Below, piece after piece: positions 22,540 to 34,505 of a stretch of 64,000 nucleotides of DNA. A program made the translations under genes and the position numbers. Origin of the DNA: Limnephilus marmoratus (lineage: Eukaryota; Arthropoda; Insecta; Trichoptera; Limnephilidae); NCBI GenBank assembly GCA_917880885.1, contig OU862917.1, positions 49,894,727 to 49,958,726 of the forward strand. Direction: 5' to 3'. Under the pieces are notes generated by a model. The model was not told the DNA's origin. It made no database searches and was given only the letters and a program-made list of their open reading frames with translations. How positions within the stretch are numbered: position 1 is the first letter of the stretch; each line of letters starts with the position of its first letter.

Positions 22540-24239
22540 AAATTGACTGTTACTGATGAAAGTGATGTTTTTATAACATAAATGTCGTATACATGTGTAT
22601 GTTAACATAAGTTCTAGAAATCAACGTTTATATTGCGCAAACAATGAATCCTAAATGAAATCCTAAATTTTTTGTTTGTTTATTTTCCGTGTATTATTAT
22701 AATATTTTTTTAATGTACAAACGAGATAAAAACATTTCAGTTTTTTGAAGATTCCCTAAATAAAAGGAATGTATTTTCTAAATTTTGCATTATTTACAAC
22801 TTTTCGACGTAAGGGGTAAAAATATAAAGTGATTTTTTGTTCAACGTTCTTCATGTTTGAAATTAAAATACTCCAATTTATAAATATTAAACTATATTTC
22901 AAATACAAAAATTCAAAACGTTATTTTATCAAGTTTCTAAAATGGAATTATTTGTTTTTACAACATCTTCAAAAAGAAGAAATATAGAACACGTTCAAAA
23001 TACCTTGGAAATAATCCAAAATTCGATGAAAATTTCAAGTTAATGCAACAGAAAAACAATTCTCTTTGACTGTATGAACGATGCATATCTTTCCATGAAC
23101 TGTTTTATGACTATTAAATGTCAGTTTCTATTTTATGTTTATCGATTATCATATAAAATTTACACCACGTTTATTAAGAAAGGCTGGTGTGTTTAGTCCG
23201 TGGAAATTAATATATATTTTTTACATTTAAATTTTGCATATCAAATTTAATATTGTTATTATTAAGTTCTGCGAGAATTTCACTTTTGTTTGTTTATACG
23301 AGTATTATTACACAATAACAAAACTAAATTACTTGCACAAGTTTTTCTTACTCGAACCATTGACAATATCAATTTATTTTTAAAATTTTAACAGTAAGAG
23401 TAAGTATTTATACGTAGTTTTAGGATAAATTGGCGGCCTTGGGCGAAACCGGTGAAATATTAAATCCCGGTAAATCGGGAAACCAAAATTAGAAAACAAA
23501 GAAACTTAGAATAACTACGAAAGGTAATTACGGTCATAATGTAATCAATCGTATTACGGGTTACTTTATATCAAAATTATACTGATTCAGAAATATGAAG
23601 GTACGAATAAGTTCTGAGGAAGGAATGATTTCGGTGGGATGATTTTCCCTTATTTCGCTATCACGAATAACTAATCTAGCTTTTGTGGGCGAGGCATATT
23701 TAAATATGTGTAGTTCAAAACACGACTGAAATAAAAATGAATTTATTATTTCCGTGCCAAACGGCAATAAAAGTTTGTCGGGAACGCGAGTGCTACAAAA
23801 AATTGAGTTTGCCATAAAAATCGTTTGAAAGTTTTTCTAAATTTTTTGCGTAAAAAGTAAACAGCCTTTCGGCAATTGCGGCAATTAAGTTAACCGAGGA
23901 TATATCTTCAGAAAGTTTTCCGACTTGTAATGGAATCGATTTTTTGATACTTGGAGGCTTGGAGACGTCGCCAAATTAATCACGATTTCTATTAAAAAAC
24001 TCCCCATCCGCCCGAAACTAATTTTATTTTAGCAACTTTTTTAGGCAAGGTTACTTCAGATTATGTAAGATGACCAAGGGTGGCTGGTCACACAGTGTGT
24101 TTGTGACCAGCACTGGCAAATTATAATGTCTAAAATTACTTTATTTACTGAAGACTATATAAAATCTCTAATTTAATTTCTCTAATTTAAATCTATAGAA
24201 TCTCTAATTTAATCATTTCAAAATATTAGTTACCAATAT
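22540..24239. other. Long AT-rich region
   Basis: Contains a partial TTATTATTAAGTTCTGCGAG module (23250-23290) of the type seen at 34380 and 48240. The minus-strand frame 23561-23815 (84 codons) has no recognisable motif and is left uncalled. Confidence 0.45.
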
Positions 24240-24720
24240 AATACTACGAATATGCTTTTTCTCGTATAGCACGGCCGCCTAGCGCCCTCGTATCAGCCGT
24301 ATCGGTGTGCATTCGGTTTGCAAACGAACGAAATCATATTTTTGTATGAAATATTTAAAACATCGAAAGCGCGTGGATTTCGCTATTTGTATCAGAATAT
24401 GGCTTCAATTGGTGTGCCACCCACCCAAGATATTCCGATCCATGCCGAAGTTTACCGATTGGCGGTCAATCATTGACCCGAACCATGACCCGAGGTGACA
24501 CGAATACAATCGAATTTCGGCGAAGATCATACATAGATCAATTTGCGTCTAGCGCAATCTAGCGGCGCGCGCTTGACGTGACGTGGTAATTGTCATTGTT
24601 TTGTTATTTTATATTGATTATATTAAATACCAATAACCTAATACATTAATATTTAATTTTATTACAAAAATGAGTGCAACCAGTGTTGAATATATAAGAG
24701 GAAATAACAGTTTGTTTGAA
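24240..24720. other. Less AT-rich block, possible gene 5' region
   Basis: CpG-containing stretches (24265-24300, 24545-24585) precede an ATG at 24670 in good context (ACAAAAATGAG) that opens only 25 codons. It could be a decayed or alternative first exon. No family recognised. Confidence 0.2.
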
Positions 24721-24787
24721 AATAAATTAATTATTGAAAATTCCTAATTAATAATTTTTTGTCATAAGTAGATACGGATTGTCTGAC

Positions 24788-25198
24788 GGCCGGCATAGTC
24801 CAGCGGTAAGGCTCTTGACTAGCATTACGAAGGTCGCGGGATCGAATCCCGGCGTGGCAAATAAATTATATTTGATTAAATTGTGTTATTTCACAATTTA
24901 TTAATTTAAAATTATATACAGTATATTTGCGGCACGTTCCAGAGTGGAAGATACGCTCAGTATCGCCCTGGTGTAAGACCACCATTCAAAATTGAAACGT
25001 TGCTTGAAATGGCGTTAGCCGTGTTTGGTGACCACATCTGAATAGCCAGGTACTATCCCCACCTTCCTCTTCCCTATCTCCTTCCCCTCCCCTCTACCTT
25101 CAGCCTCACAACATACCCCAATTGGGGATGCCATAGTCCCACTGGCTCCAGACGGGAGCAGTTTGGACACTTGTGTGGTATTCGTGTAAAAAAAAAAA
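24788..25198 (+). mobile_element. tRNA-derived SINE S1, full copy
   Basis: Head from GGCCGGCATAGTCCAGCGG through B-box GGGATCGAATCCC, full body, poly(A) 25188-25198. Very similar to 48558-48955. Confidence 0.92.
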
Positions 25199-25234
25199 GT
25201 GAACCACCACATTCTCAAGGCAGCGGCCACCACT

Positions 25235-25410
25235 GAAGATGACCGGTCATCGCATTAGGGTCCCACTCGGGTGGTATGAGTTCAATTCCTCATACGTCGT
25301 CCTCCACTGACTGAATAAGTACTCCATCAAGAGACAAGCAACATTTTTCGCTCAATGTGGTGGTAGTTGGAGATTTTAAAATATTGTGTGATTATTTATA
25401 ACCCGGGAAT
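25235..25410 (+). mobile_element. Second SINE-like family (S2), copy 1
   Basis: TGACCGGTCATCGCATTAGG, a GGGTCCCACTCGGGTG box, a B-box-like GAGTTCAATTCC and a GACAAGCAACATTTTTCGCTC section are shared, in order, with 50500-50640. A tRNA origin is suggested only by the B-box-like sequence. Confidence 0.5.
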
Positions 25411-26022
25411 GTACGTCCGGGACTGATTACTTTTTTATTTGTTTTCATTTAATTAAAATGTCGCCACAATGTGAATTAGCGATTATCGAAGAAGTAAATA
25501 TGTTATTATGGATTTCATGACAGTTATAAACAATACGAAGTCGGTTGAGGGAAAATATGGTATATCTACCTACACAAAATATAACTGAGTGTTACCGAAG
25601 AGGTGTGTAGGTGAGGATTGTAGAGGATGTATACTGTATACAGCTATAAAATATAAAAGTTCATCGTACGCCAAATACCTCCATAAAATCCCTTCTGACC
25701 ATTCACACCTAAGCGGTTTATGCGCAGATCAACCGTAGACAATAAACATCTTACGCCGTAACCGCTCCTGAGGTGATATACGAAAAGTTATGGGCCCCTT
25801 CTCCGCCGAAAACCGGAGAGGGGGTCATTTTAATTACGGAGTTGCCTAAACCGGCGGATGACAGATGTCAAATTGACAGATTCAACACAAAGAAATGTGC
25901 ATTCCGTGGCCGCTCCCTAATTCCTCTGAACCCCTCTCCTAGCATAGGAAGAAACATTTGATAGCATCCTGTGGCGGTACAAAACATAAGCGCTCGCTGT
26001 TCAACATACATCTGTAGCTTAA

Positions 26023-26709
26023 GAGGGTATTACCAGATAAAACCAGAAATATGTCATTTTTAAATCAGATTTTAGATGTATTGGATGGATTTCGAAAGAT
26101 TGTTCTTTTATCTAGCATTCGCATGTTTTAAATTTTGAGAAAAATGTTTATTTTTAGTATAATAAGGTTATCATAGGGCGTCGGCAGATTTGTTAAATTT
26201 TCAAAAAAGATTTTGTATTATACCATACCTATTTCAAATCACATAATCGTGCAGTAAAATAAATCAATACATTATTTAGGTATCGCATGTTTTAGAATTT
26301 TAATTTTAGTTTAAATAAAATCATTAAAAAATATATACGTACATGTGTTTCTTGACGAAAATTGGTCCGTTTATGTATTTATTTGCGCACTTACAAACTA
26401 ATATGTTTCAGATTTTTTTAACATTCTTATTTAACTTAGACATTATTGAAAAATGATAAATACTTATAATCAAAAAATTATTACAAAAAGTACATTATTT
26501 TAATAGTTTTATCATCATGCCTTTCAGCATTTTTGAATGTAGGTAAAAATTAAAGCAAATTTGGAATGAAATAAAATCGATATTGAGTTAAAATTTAAAA
26601 AAGCTGGTACGGAGAATAATTAATCTTTCTCATTGTCACCGCCCTGCACGATCGTAAGAACAACTTTCGACGAAATGTGGATTTTCACCCGCTGGCTGGT
26701 TAAACGCTC
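26023..26709 (+). mobile_element. TTAA-flanked DNA element (family Q), copy 2, 687 bp
   Basis: TTAA at 26019-26022 and 26710-26713, with ends GAGGGTATTACCAG and CTGGTTAAACGCTC. Collinear with 20993-21705 with small indels. Non-coding. Confidence 0.88.
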
Positions 26710-26766
26710 TTAAGGATAAAAACTACTTCTCTATATACTGCACGCGTGTATATAAGCGAGGTCGTG

Positions 26767-26850
26767 TGTGCCAAGATCGAGTTGTTTGGCGGTCCGTCAT
26801 CTCTGCCCACCCCAGCGGGGAAACGGCGTGTTGGTTAGTTATAAGTACAA
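26767..26850 (+). pseudogene. RTE-like LINE, C-terminal tail
   Basis: Codes VCQDRVVWRSVISAHPSGE in one frame, the same end as 40150-40533 (VCQDQVVWRSVLSAYPYGE). Severely 5'-truncated. Confidence 0.8.
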
Positions 26851-26957
26851 AAAGTTAACACTGTAAATAAATTCGTTTGATTTCCATACCAACTAAGTAT
26901 TATTGATGTTTTTAAAGTCGATTTTAGGTTTGAAATTGATAAATAATGCACAAAAAA

Positions 26958-27168
26958 TTAAAATTGAAATTAAAACACTTTTTAACTTATTTCCACTTAT
27001 TTACTTAACCAGTACCGGTTTCATCCTATTATGGACATCTTCAGGAAGATAATAATAATAATAAATATTAATAAATAATTCCTGAAGATGTCCATAATAG
27101 GATGAAACCGGTACTGGTTAAGTAAATAAGCGGAAATAAGTTAAAAAGTGTTTTAATTTCAATTTTAA
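26958..27168. mobile_element. 211-bp near-perfect palindrome ending in TTAA
   Basis: Arms of 89 bp (26958-27046 and 27080-27168) differ at one position and enclose an AT-rich loop of about 33 bp. The outermost bases of each arm are TTAA. The collinear sequence in the other host-repeat copy (near 43375) lacks the palindrome, so it is an insertion. Each arm contains a CTGAAGA...GAAAC motif (plus-strand copy 27082-27108). Confidence 0.85.
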
Positions 27169-27236
27169 GACAATATAATTCCACCACGTATAACAGAACA
27201 ATAAATAAACTCACACAAAAAAATTAATTTCTAATA

Positions 27237-27276
27237 ATTACAATTTTGTGTGGGGGAGGGGGGGGGGGAGGGGTCA
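27237..27276. repeat. G-rich tract
   Basis: GTGTGGGGGAGG followed by a run of about a dozen G. Confidence 0.9.
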
Positions 27277-27779
27277 ATTGTCGGGGGATTAACGCACGAT
27301 CAATGTTGATAGCACACAGGAGAATGACAGCTAACAAAGATTAATAAATAAATAAATTAATGCAGGGTGGCGCAAACACTTCAATAATAATAAATGGTGT
27401 TGATTAATTTAGTGTTAGCATAGGCTTGGTTAACATATTGCAGTGTTGATTAATATTCCCAGTAAAGCGGTCTTCCTTGTTTACCCAAGAATTCTCACTT
27501 CGAGGCATTTGTTATTTAATTTCCCTTAACTTTAGGGCAGCTTTCATCTCATAGGGGCTTAACCGCTCTTCAATATTACAAGAATTAAAGCTCATCACCA
27601 TAATTACTAGGGAGAGAATAATTACAATTTCGAAGCTTATTATTTTTGCATTACGTCGAAAATCGAAAACGAAAAAAATTTTTAATATGCCTTCTGTTAT
27701 TTATTAAATAACCTACAAAATTTTTTTCATAGGTTGTGCAAAAAAGATTTTGGTAAAAAAGCAACAGATTAGGAACATA

Positions 27780-28210
27780 AGGCCCGACTCCCAGTATTTC
27801 TACGATTTATTATATATTTTCCTTAACACTTTAAGTTTTAAAGCTCTTAAAAAAATATATGTTATTCTTGAAGATAACATCTGTACTTTTCCCATGCCGA
27901 AGCTGCAATTATATAAAATTGACTCGATAGAAAAAAATTGCAAAGTATGCTACGAAAATAGTTATAAATACGTCTTTTTCAGCTGATATTTTATAAGTCA
28001 TATGTATGAAAAACTTCACCGTGTTTCTTTAAATGCTATTTTAGACATTCTCCATGAGATTTTTGCTCTATTTTAAACGAGTCGCGTTTTATTAAACATT
28101 TTCACAATTTTCGCTTAAATATTATTGTTTTTAATATTGGCACGCTCCCTCTAACATTCGTATTTAGATATCTCTCTTTCTTCTTCTTTTTGAGCGGGTA
28201 CTACCGGGTT
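27780..28210. mobile_element. TTAA MITE (family P), diverged copy
   Basis: Collinear with 15257-15681 (boxes AAGTTTTAAAGCTCTTAAAA, TTATTCTTGAAGATAA, AACGAGTCG, ATTAAACATTTTC). Ends are decayed; TTAA is retained on the right (28211-28214). Open frames inside are spurious. Confidence 0.8.
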
Positions 28211-28371
28211 TTAACTTTTTATATATGTTAAAAAACGATTATATAGGTAGTTTTACAATATGTCAATTTTTTGCACTTTTGGGTGTGTTGAGAGGGGCTG
28301 AAGGAAAAACTGACTATTCTAAACTACGTCAAACCAATGTTTTTTTTTAATTTTTATTAACGTGGCTACTA

Positions 28372-28600
28372 CAGAAGAGTCCCAACTACTCACAACGTCT
28401 GGAGCCAGTGAGATTATGGCATTTCCAAATGGGATATGTTGAGGTAATGAAGGTAGTGGAGGGGGGAAGGACGTACATAAGCCGAAGCGGAAAGTAACTT
28501 TCTATTCAAGTCTGGTCACCAAACATGGCCAAAGCCATTTCAAGCAACGTTTCTATTCTGAATGGTAGTCTTTCACAAGAGATCATCTAGGTCCAAGAAC
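28372..28600 (-). mobile_element. SINE S1, partial minus copy
   Basis: From AGAGTCCCAACTACTC to GAATGGTAGTCTTTCAC. The tRNA head is lost. Confidence 0.8.
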
Positions 28601-29397
28601 AATATCGTGCAAATGATTTTCAAAATGACAAATTAGCACAAACTTAAGAGGCTTAGGCCATGAACACTTCAAAATCATATTCGCTGACCTTTTCTAATAA
28701 GGTCGCCTTTAGTAATCTAGTATGAGAATGTCCGCTTTCATAACGTGTGAAGTCATTGAATATTATAGTCGCGTTGTGTAGGCTGTATGGATTAATTATG
28801 TAAGGCTTCTTTAGGAAACTCCGGTAAGTGGGAAAATTACCTGAAAATTAACACTGGAACATAACCTTCGCGCGGCTAATTTAAGCATTAAAGAAATTAA
28901 ACATCTTGAGATAATCACAATTTCAATACTCTTTTCTTTAATATCTTAGAAAACAATCATCAAACAAAACCACATAACGAAAGCTTCTCCAGGCTTTTAA
29001 TATTTAATTATTAATACTGTTTTGTATCTGTAATCAACCATTTAAAACTTATCGCAAATTAGCAAGTCGTTCATTTATGAACCTGATTTATGATAAAGTT
29101 CTGTGGAAGTCCTATTCAAGTTATATTATTACAACAATTCATTCAGAAACAACCGGCCCCTGATGAAATAATAAGTAAAAATAACAACTCTAATAACTCT
29201 TGAAAAGCACTTTGACAGAATTTGAACTTTAACTTTGAAATTTGATGAATTTTTCGAATTCTGTGAAACAACCAAAAAATATTTTTCAATGTTTCCCCAT
29301 GTTGTTAAATATGCATCTATTCTAAAAAACTGTTTGAATTGCTCTTCATTACTTATACTTTCATGTATCCCATTTATTAATTTATGTATTTGTTATA
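28601..29397. other. AT-rich region, nothing recognised
   Basis: No gene, RNA or repeat pair seen. Confidence 0.45.
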
Positions 29398-29768
29398 CAG
29401 AGTGTTAAGGGATGTACTTGACTTACTTTAACCAGTGATTCCTGACATTATTTGGAGTAAAAAATGTAAATGAAATTTTGGTCTCCGGTGACTTTTTTTG
29501 ACAACTTTTTTTTTTCAAAATTTTTTTCTTCAAAATCAAACAAAAAAAAAATTCATCCGCATGTCGTCACTGGTCACTCAGCCGGGTGTCCGGCGAACCC
29601 CTTACCCCTCCTCCAACTGTTCAACAACTACCATTTTTTTATGTTTTTGTAGAAAAAAAAAAACATCAAAAATGTCACCGGAGACCAAAATTTCATTTAC
29701 ATTTTTTATTCCAAATAATGTCAGGAATCACTGGTTAAAGTAAGTCAAGTACGTCCCTTAACATCTTG
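29398..29768. mobile_element. Mariner-like MITE with TIRs of about 105 bp
   Basis: The ends CAGAGTGTTAAGGGATGTAC and (reverse complement of the right end) CAAGATGTTAAGGGACGTAC continue as inverted arms of about 105 bp, both ending in GGTCTCCGGTGAC. TA dinucleotides flank both ends, and CARRRTGTT is typical of Tc1/mariner-type termini. The core is about 160 bp, non-coding. Confidence 0.8.
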
Positions 29769-29769
29769 T

Positions 29770-31644
29770 ATACTGATTAACAGTATAAGGAAGCTTTGAC
29801 TCTCCTACTAGGAAGGTCTCCCTTACTAAGACAGTTAAATTGACAGGTTTCATTCATATTAGGTAGGTAGGTACACGATGATTCATATAGTATTAAGTAC
29901 CTAATGTTAAGATTCACAAATTCCATTTACATAATTGTAATAAAACTTATTTCATTCAGTAGAGTACTGGGTTCTAGAATCAATTAAACATCGAATATAC
30001 AGGAAAAACCATATACTCGTACGTATATGCTTACACAATCTACTACTTTATTTGTATCGGTTTATAGAAAATCACTGAAAGGACGCGATAACCTGGGTTG
30101 ACTGTATTACGAGTATTGCAATGATTCAATTTCAAAATAAACATGTAATTACTAGCGAATTGGTTCCACCTTAACATGGAACAATTCGCAGTACGTTCCT
30201 TTAGAGTGTGCGGCGATGTTTGCCAAATCAACTAACCAGATTACAAAATCAGTGACTAAATACCAAATCAGTCGATATGCGGCCGGATGATCTAAAGACA
30301 ACAGACGGGCTCCAATCAACAGTCGATAATGAACTTAATTACAATTGTGTTTGCATCCCGCGCCCGCAATGCCCGGAATTTCAGTGCCAGTGGCTTGGTC
30401 AACATTGATACAATTACTGCTCGTATTACCTTCAGGCAACCGCACAGATAGATATTTCTATGGCCTGTGATCAATTAAGTCACGAAAGCTTTGATGGTAA
30501 AGCGAGCGGTGCTTAATGGAGAGAGCTTTCGGCTCAAGCTTGGAGAGATGCTCTGAAGAAAGGATAGATCGTGACGTGATGAAGTCAGGAATTCAGCATG
30601 ATGTATTCGATGCTAGAAGGTCAGTTTTGATCTGATCTCAGAGATTGAAATCGCGTACTGAGATTAATTAACATTGAGAGGAGAGGGAGATTATTATCTG
30701 AGAAGCTTCATAGATTCTACTAGTTCATTGTTATGTGTCAGATATATTGCAATATTCGCTTCATTTTAATCCTTCAGGAATCGGGGATATTTTGTCAGAA
30801 GGTCAAAATATTTCCGTTTGGCAATAAAATCCAAATAAATGGAATATTTCTGAACATATCCGAAAACGAAAATCTTTTTTGGAAGGTGGAGAAATACGTT
30901 TATAAATGTCAATGATAAAAAATGAAAAATACAAACATATTAAGCATATTAACCAAATTTATTATAAACTATTATTATCTCACTTTTTGTCGTTACGTAA
31001 AAAAATAATTTTAAAAAATTTTCGAAATTTTTATTAATTATTTTCGAAAACATTACTCATCACACATTACTAATGTAAATATCAAGAACTCTAAAGCTCA
31101 GCAAAGGGAGCAATAGGAAAATCAAGTTTCAAGTTCACTTTTGAAGATTTGGAAAAAACTTTGAAACTATTTAGAGTTAAAAGCAGTTCACTGTTGCCGC
31201 CTACCACCCTGTTCATAAAACTTTCGTACCGAGCCGGTAAAAAAACTGCAACAAGTTACAACAGCGTCATTGTAAAGTTTACTATGCATTTATCGGGTCA
31301 AAGAAGATTAATCTGTAGCTCGGGGATGTTGCAATTAGCATGGCCTGCATTATCTATGCAAATAGAGCCTGTTTTCTAATTGTTTCCCATTAGAGACAGC
31401 TTTACTCTGGCAATAATAGCGGCAGGCAACCTCCACGGGAGCAGCCAGCTGCATTATAAACACGAGATGGGTTCATGATTGTGTTTACAGAATACAGAAG
31501 CTGTCTACGGATCGATACTAACGTGTGGATTGGATCAAATAACACCATCATTATTCAAGTATATTTTGAAAACCTAATTAACTAAAGCTCACCTTAAAAT
31601 ATGGTAATTAAGCTGTACATTAAACCTTTTTAAAAATGTTATCT
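29770..31644. other. Region without recognised genes
   Basis: Frames at 30043-30231 (-), 30733-30915 (+) and 31149-31379 (+) have no recognisable domains. 30230-30620 is less AT-rich but not interpretable. Confidence 0.45.
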
Positions 31645-31929
31645 CTACATATTAGACATGGGCAAAATTGAATGACCGAATTAAATGAATAAATTCAATC
31701 TTGTGACACACTTGATCTGATTCTCAATTTCAAAAGGAATTGATTCTTCATTCCTTACCTTTGGCCTTGTATCGTACGATTTTTAACGGCAACATAAATG
31801 TTTAATTTCCATTTATTTTACTGTTAAATTATTTCAATGAATAATGTGTTCCGTAAACGATTTAAATATTATAATGTTTCATAGGTATTTTTAAAATATA
31901 TTAAATACCGTATTTAAATATTATTCAAT

Positions 31930-32530
31930 GGGCGGCGCGCCGCGAAGTTGTCGACGGTATTGTGAACGACTCGTATCCCGCTATCGCCGGCCGCCGTTCT
32001 AAAAACCCGTAGATCAAACAAAACGCGGCCGCGATTCAGCCGAATTGTCCGAGCGTCCCTTTCACGCAAGGAATTAATCATTTGTCGTAGTCAATGTCCT
32101 GAGATTGTCCTAAGGTCCCCGCGCGCGTCCCGTCCCGTCCGCGTCCCAGGTACTCGTAGCTAGTCTGTCGCTATCGGAAATTGTCCGAAGCGCTTTATTC
32201 AGGAATTAAAACTAAAAGTCTTTTTCACTTGTGACGTTGTTGTCTCTAGTTAACCTCAGACTTAGAAATGACGTCAGATGTCATCGTCTTACATCGCCAT
32301 CGATTCACGTCAATCTCGGCTCGAGTGTATCCGAAACGCAGCTCCTCGCGAGTCTCTGCGGGGTAAGACACAAGACACTAGTCAAAAGTGACTAATTCAT
32401 TGCTCAGTGCCGGCCCTTAATCCGTCCGAGCGCAGCGGTTCACCAATTCCTCGGCGGGCCAAGCCTTCAATTTCATTACATAGTTAGCCGAAAACTTTCG
32501 ACATTGAATCCGAACATCGCGGCATCGCAT
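31930..32530. other. CpG-rich interior of the hAT element
   Basis: High CpG density with near-repeats of ATTGTCCGAGCG/ATTGTCCGAAGCG (near 32042 and 32181) and a donor-like GGGGTAAGAC at 32359. No long frame. It looks like a CpG-island promoter, possibly captured by the transposon. Confidence 0.5.
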
Positions 32531-32815
32531 CGGCTAGAAAATTGAGAAGCAAAAATAGTGCACTTGTAATCGTTTTTTTGGCACGTATGAAAGATATTGG
32601 AATACAAGTACCTACCTACTTTTAGACGTGGATCTTGGGTAGATGTAATATGTAAATTTGCATATATTATAGGGCCGATCAGCTGTTGTCAGCTGTCATA
32701 AAATACTTTTAAGTTTAATAAATAAAATAAGTAAATCTTTAGGGGTGAAACAAAAAACTGTTTAATTTAAAGATTTAATTGCTAGCTATAAATACATTTT
32801 ACATACGAAAAATAA

Positions 32816-33050
32816 CGATACTAAAAAAAGACAAACATATACATCTAAGTATAGGATTTAGCCTGCGAGATAATGAGAAAGAATAATCGGTCCTCTCTTT
32901 GTGTGGTGCTTCGTAGCCTCCCCACTTATTGTGATTTGAAATGAAACGAAAAAGCGACACTAAAAAGAGACAAACATATTAATCTATAGGTTTTAGCCTG
33001 CGAGGTAGTGAGATAGAATAATCGGTCTCCTCTTTGTGCGGTGCTTGGGT
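32816..33050. repeat. Tandem duplication of about 141 bp inside the hAT element
   Basis: GATACTAAAAAAAGACAAACATAT...GGTGCTT recurs as GACACTAAAAAGAGACAAACATAT...GGTGCTT. A related fragment lies at 36683-36725 outside the element. Confidence 0.75.
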
Positions 33051-33299
33051 ATTTTTTTTTTTTTTTTTGGAATTAATTGAAGTAAAGGAATGAATAGAAG
33101 GAATCAATTCAAAAGGCCGGGGGAATTAGACGGGATCTATTCACTCCTGGGAATCATTTTGCCCACGTCTACTACATATTATAAATTAAAGTCCTCCGCC
33201 GCGTCTGACTGTTCACGATAAACTCAAAAACTGCTTAACGGATTTTCATGCGGTTTTCACCAATAGATAGAGTGATTCGTGCAGAAGGTTTAGGTATAT

Positions 33300-34215
33300 A
33301 ATTTATTTATTTAATTTACGCCTAGAGGGCTTTTACATAAATATATAAAGACAGTACAATTTTAACATGAGAAAGAAAAATATAATATAAATAAAAGTTA
33401 CAATAGAAAACAAAAATACGAACATGAAATAAAAGCAACAAAAATTTAAAAGTACAGTGTGAAATAAAAACAATGAAGTTGCGATTAAAATAAAAAAAAT
33501 ACATGCAAGATATAAATATACATGGAACAAAAATTGTAAAGTAAGGTGATCAGATGTGTTTACAAATTTACAACAATAATCATGAATAACAAACACCTAA
33601 GTACTTAATGGTTTCTCATAGCGTGAAACCGCTATGTGTAGATGTAGGTTCTTAAGTTGCAGGAGTTCAGAACGGTTCAATTTGAATTTTAATATTTTAG
33701 ATTAAAACAAAAAAAAATTATTAAAGTCGATGAAGTAAATTTACAAAAAAAAATCTTTAGTGAGCATTTAAATTATAGATAAATGATTTTATTATTTCAT
33801 GTTTATAGTGTTTCAGTGACATATTCCATATATCTATGTGTGAATACATATTACCCAAGTTTTGACTTCTATATAGTGGCATATTGAATTGTGGCCTAGT
33901 CGTAGTATTGCCACAATAAAACGGTAGTACTGACCTTGTATTTCTGGCTGGCACATAAAAATTTATGAGCGCTAAGAATTCAGAGCTGTCAATTGTATTA
34001 TGCAAGATTTTAAATGAAAATACTAGATCGAAAACAATTCTTCTGTCACTCAAATTTAATAGATTAGATAATTGCAGTAGGTAAGTGTAGTTTAATTGTT
34101 TCGGTATTATTAGTTTATAATTTGAAAAGCTTAGGATTTTTTTTTGTACTCTTTTTATTGTTTGAGAATGCACGTCGTAGTGAGGAGACCACACAGTTGT
34201 CAAGGTTTTGTGTAA
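33300..34215 (-). pseudogene. Jockey/CR1-like LINE, C-terminal fragment and 3'UTR
   Basis: The minus-strand frame 34212-33757 reads TLTTVWSPHYDVHSQTIKRV, then a QKKILSF, LNLSDRRIVFDLVFSFKILH, LINFYVPARNTRS and NMPLYRSQNLGNMY series. This is the terminal region of Jockey-type RT proteins, shared with 51275-51688. It is followed by about 450 bp of AT-rich 3'UTR ending near AATTAAATAAATAAATT at 33300. The RT catalytic core is missing (5' truncation), but the remaining frame is intact. Confidence 0.82.
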
Positions 34216-34379
34216 ATTGGTTGAAATATATAATATACAAAGGAGAATATCTGTATGTGGTGGACGAACGGGCTGGTAAGCAAGCGGTATGGATTTGATT
34301 TGTTAGCAAAGGAAGGTCACCGTCTATATTTGATTTTTAAAACTTTGTGTAAAGCCCGGGCATCGCCGGGACTTAAGAT

Positions 34380-34505
34380 AGTTTAATAAAATTTAATAAT
34401 GTTATTATTAAGTTCTACAGTAGTTTTCTTAGTTAAGTTCTACAGTAGTAATCTTAGTTTTTTATTATTGTTGCAACTGTTTCGGCTTACAGTGCAATTT
34501 TCAAA
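34380..34505 (-). repeat. Dispersed 'CCGAAACAG' module, minus copy
   Basis: TATTATTAAGTTCTACAGTAG, a poly(T)-rich stretch, then AACTGTTTCGGCTTACAGTG and AATTTTCAAACTG. Same arrangement as the left arm at 48240. Confidence 0.65.

Larger units (their letters stand above)
25430..27400 (+). repeat. Older dispersed repeat hosting several insertions
   Basis: The pieces outside the nested elements (25540-25670, 26838-26957, 27169-27290) match, in order, 43085-43465: GGGAAAATAYGG, ACAAAATATAACT, GGTGTGTAG, TAAATAAATTCKTTTGAT, AAGTCGATTT and GGTTTGAAAT, then a ...CAATTGTCGGG end. Nested inside are the family Q element, an RTE tail and a palindrome. Non-coding, class unknown. Confidence 0.65.
31653..33171. 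mobile_element. Non-autonomous hAT element, 1519 bp, with perfect 8-bp TSD
   Basis: The left end TAGACATGGGCAAAAT and the reverse complement of the right end TAGACGTGGGCAAAAT match at 15 of 16 positions. Both flanks carry CTACATAT (31645-31652 and 33172-33179), an 8-bp duplication fitting the hAT consensus nTnnnnAn. No transposase frame exists. The inside holds a CpG-rich block (about 31930-32530) with a TGACGTCA palindrome at 32268-32275 and a tandem duplicated segment (32816-33050). The ends and TSD are seen directly; the superfamily follows from them. Confidence 0.9.

Noticed and set aside
31930..32530. CpG-island promoter of a host gene
   Set aside because: The block lies wholly inside an hAT element with perfect target duplications, so transposon cargo is the simpler reading.
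33322..33596. Hydrophobic minus-strand frames resembling membrane proteins
   Set aside because: They lie in the AT-rich 3'UTR of the LINE at 33300-34215; Phe/Ile/Leu/Tyr richness follows from base composition.
34340..34375. CCCGGGCATCGCCGGG hairpin as a fourth Helitron 3' end
   Set aside because: No CTAG follows at the right distance and no matching 5' end was found.
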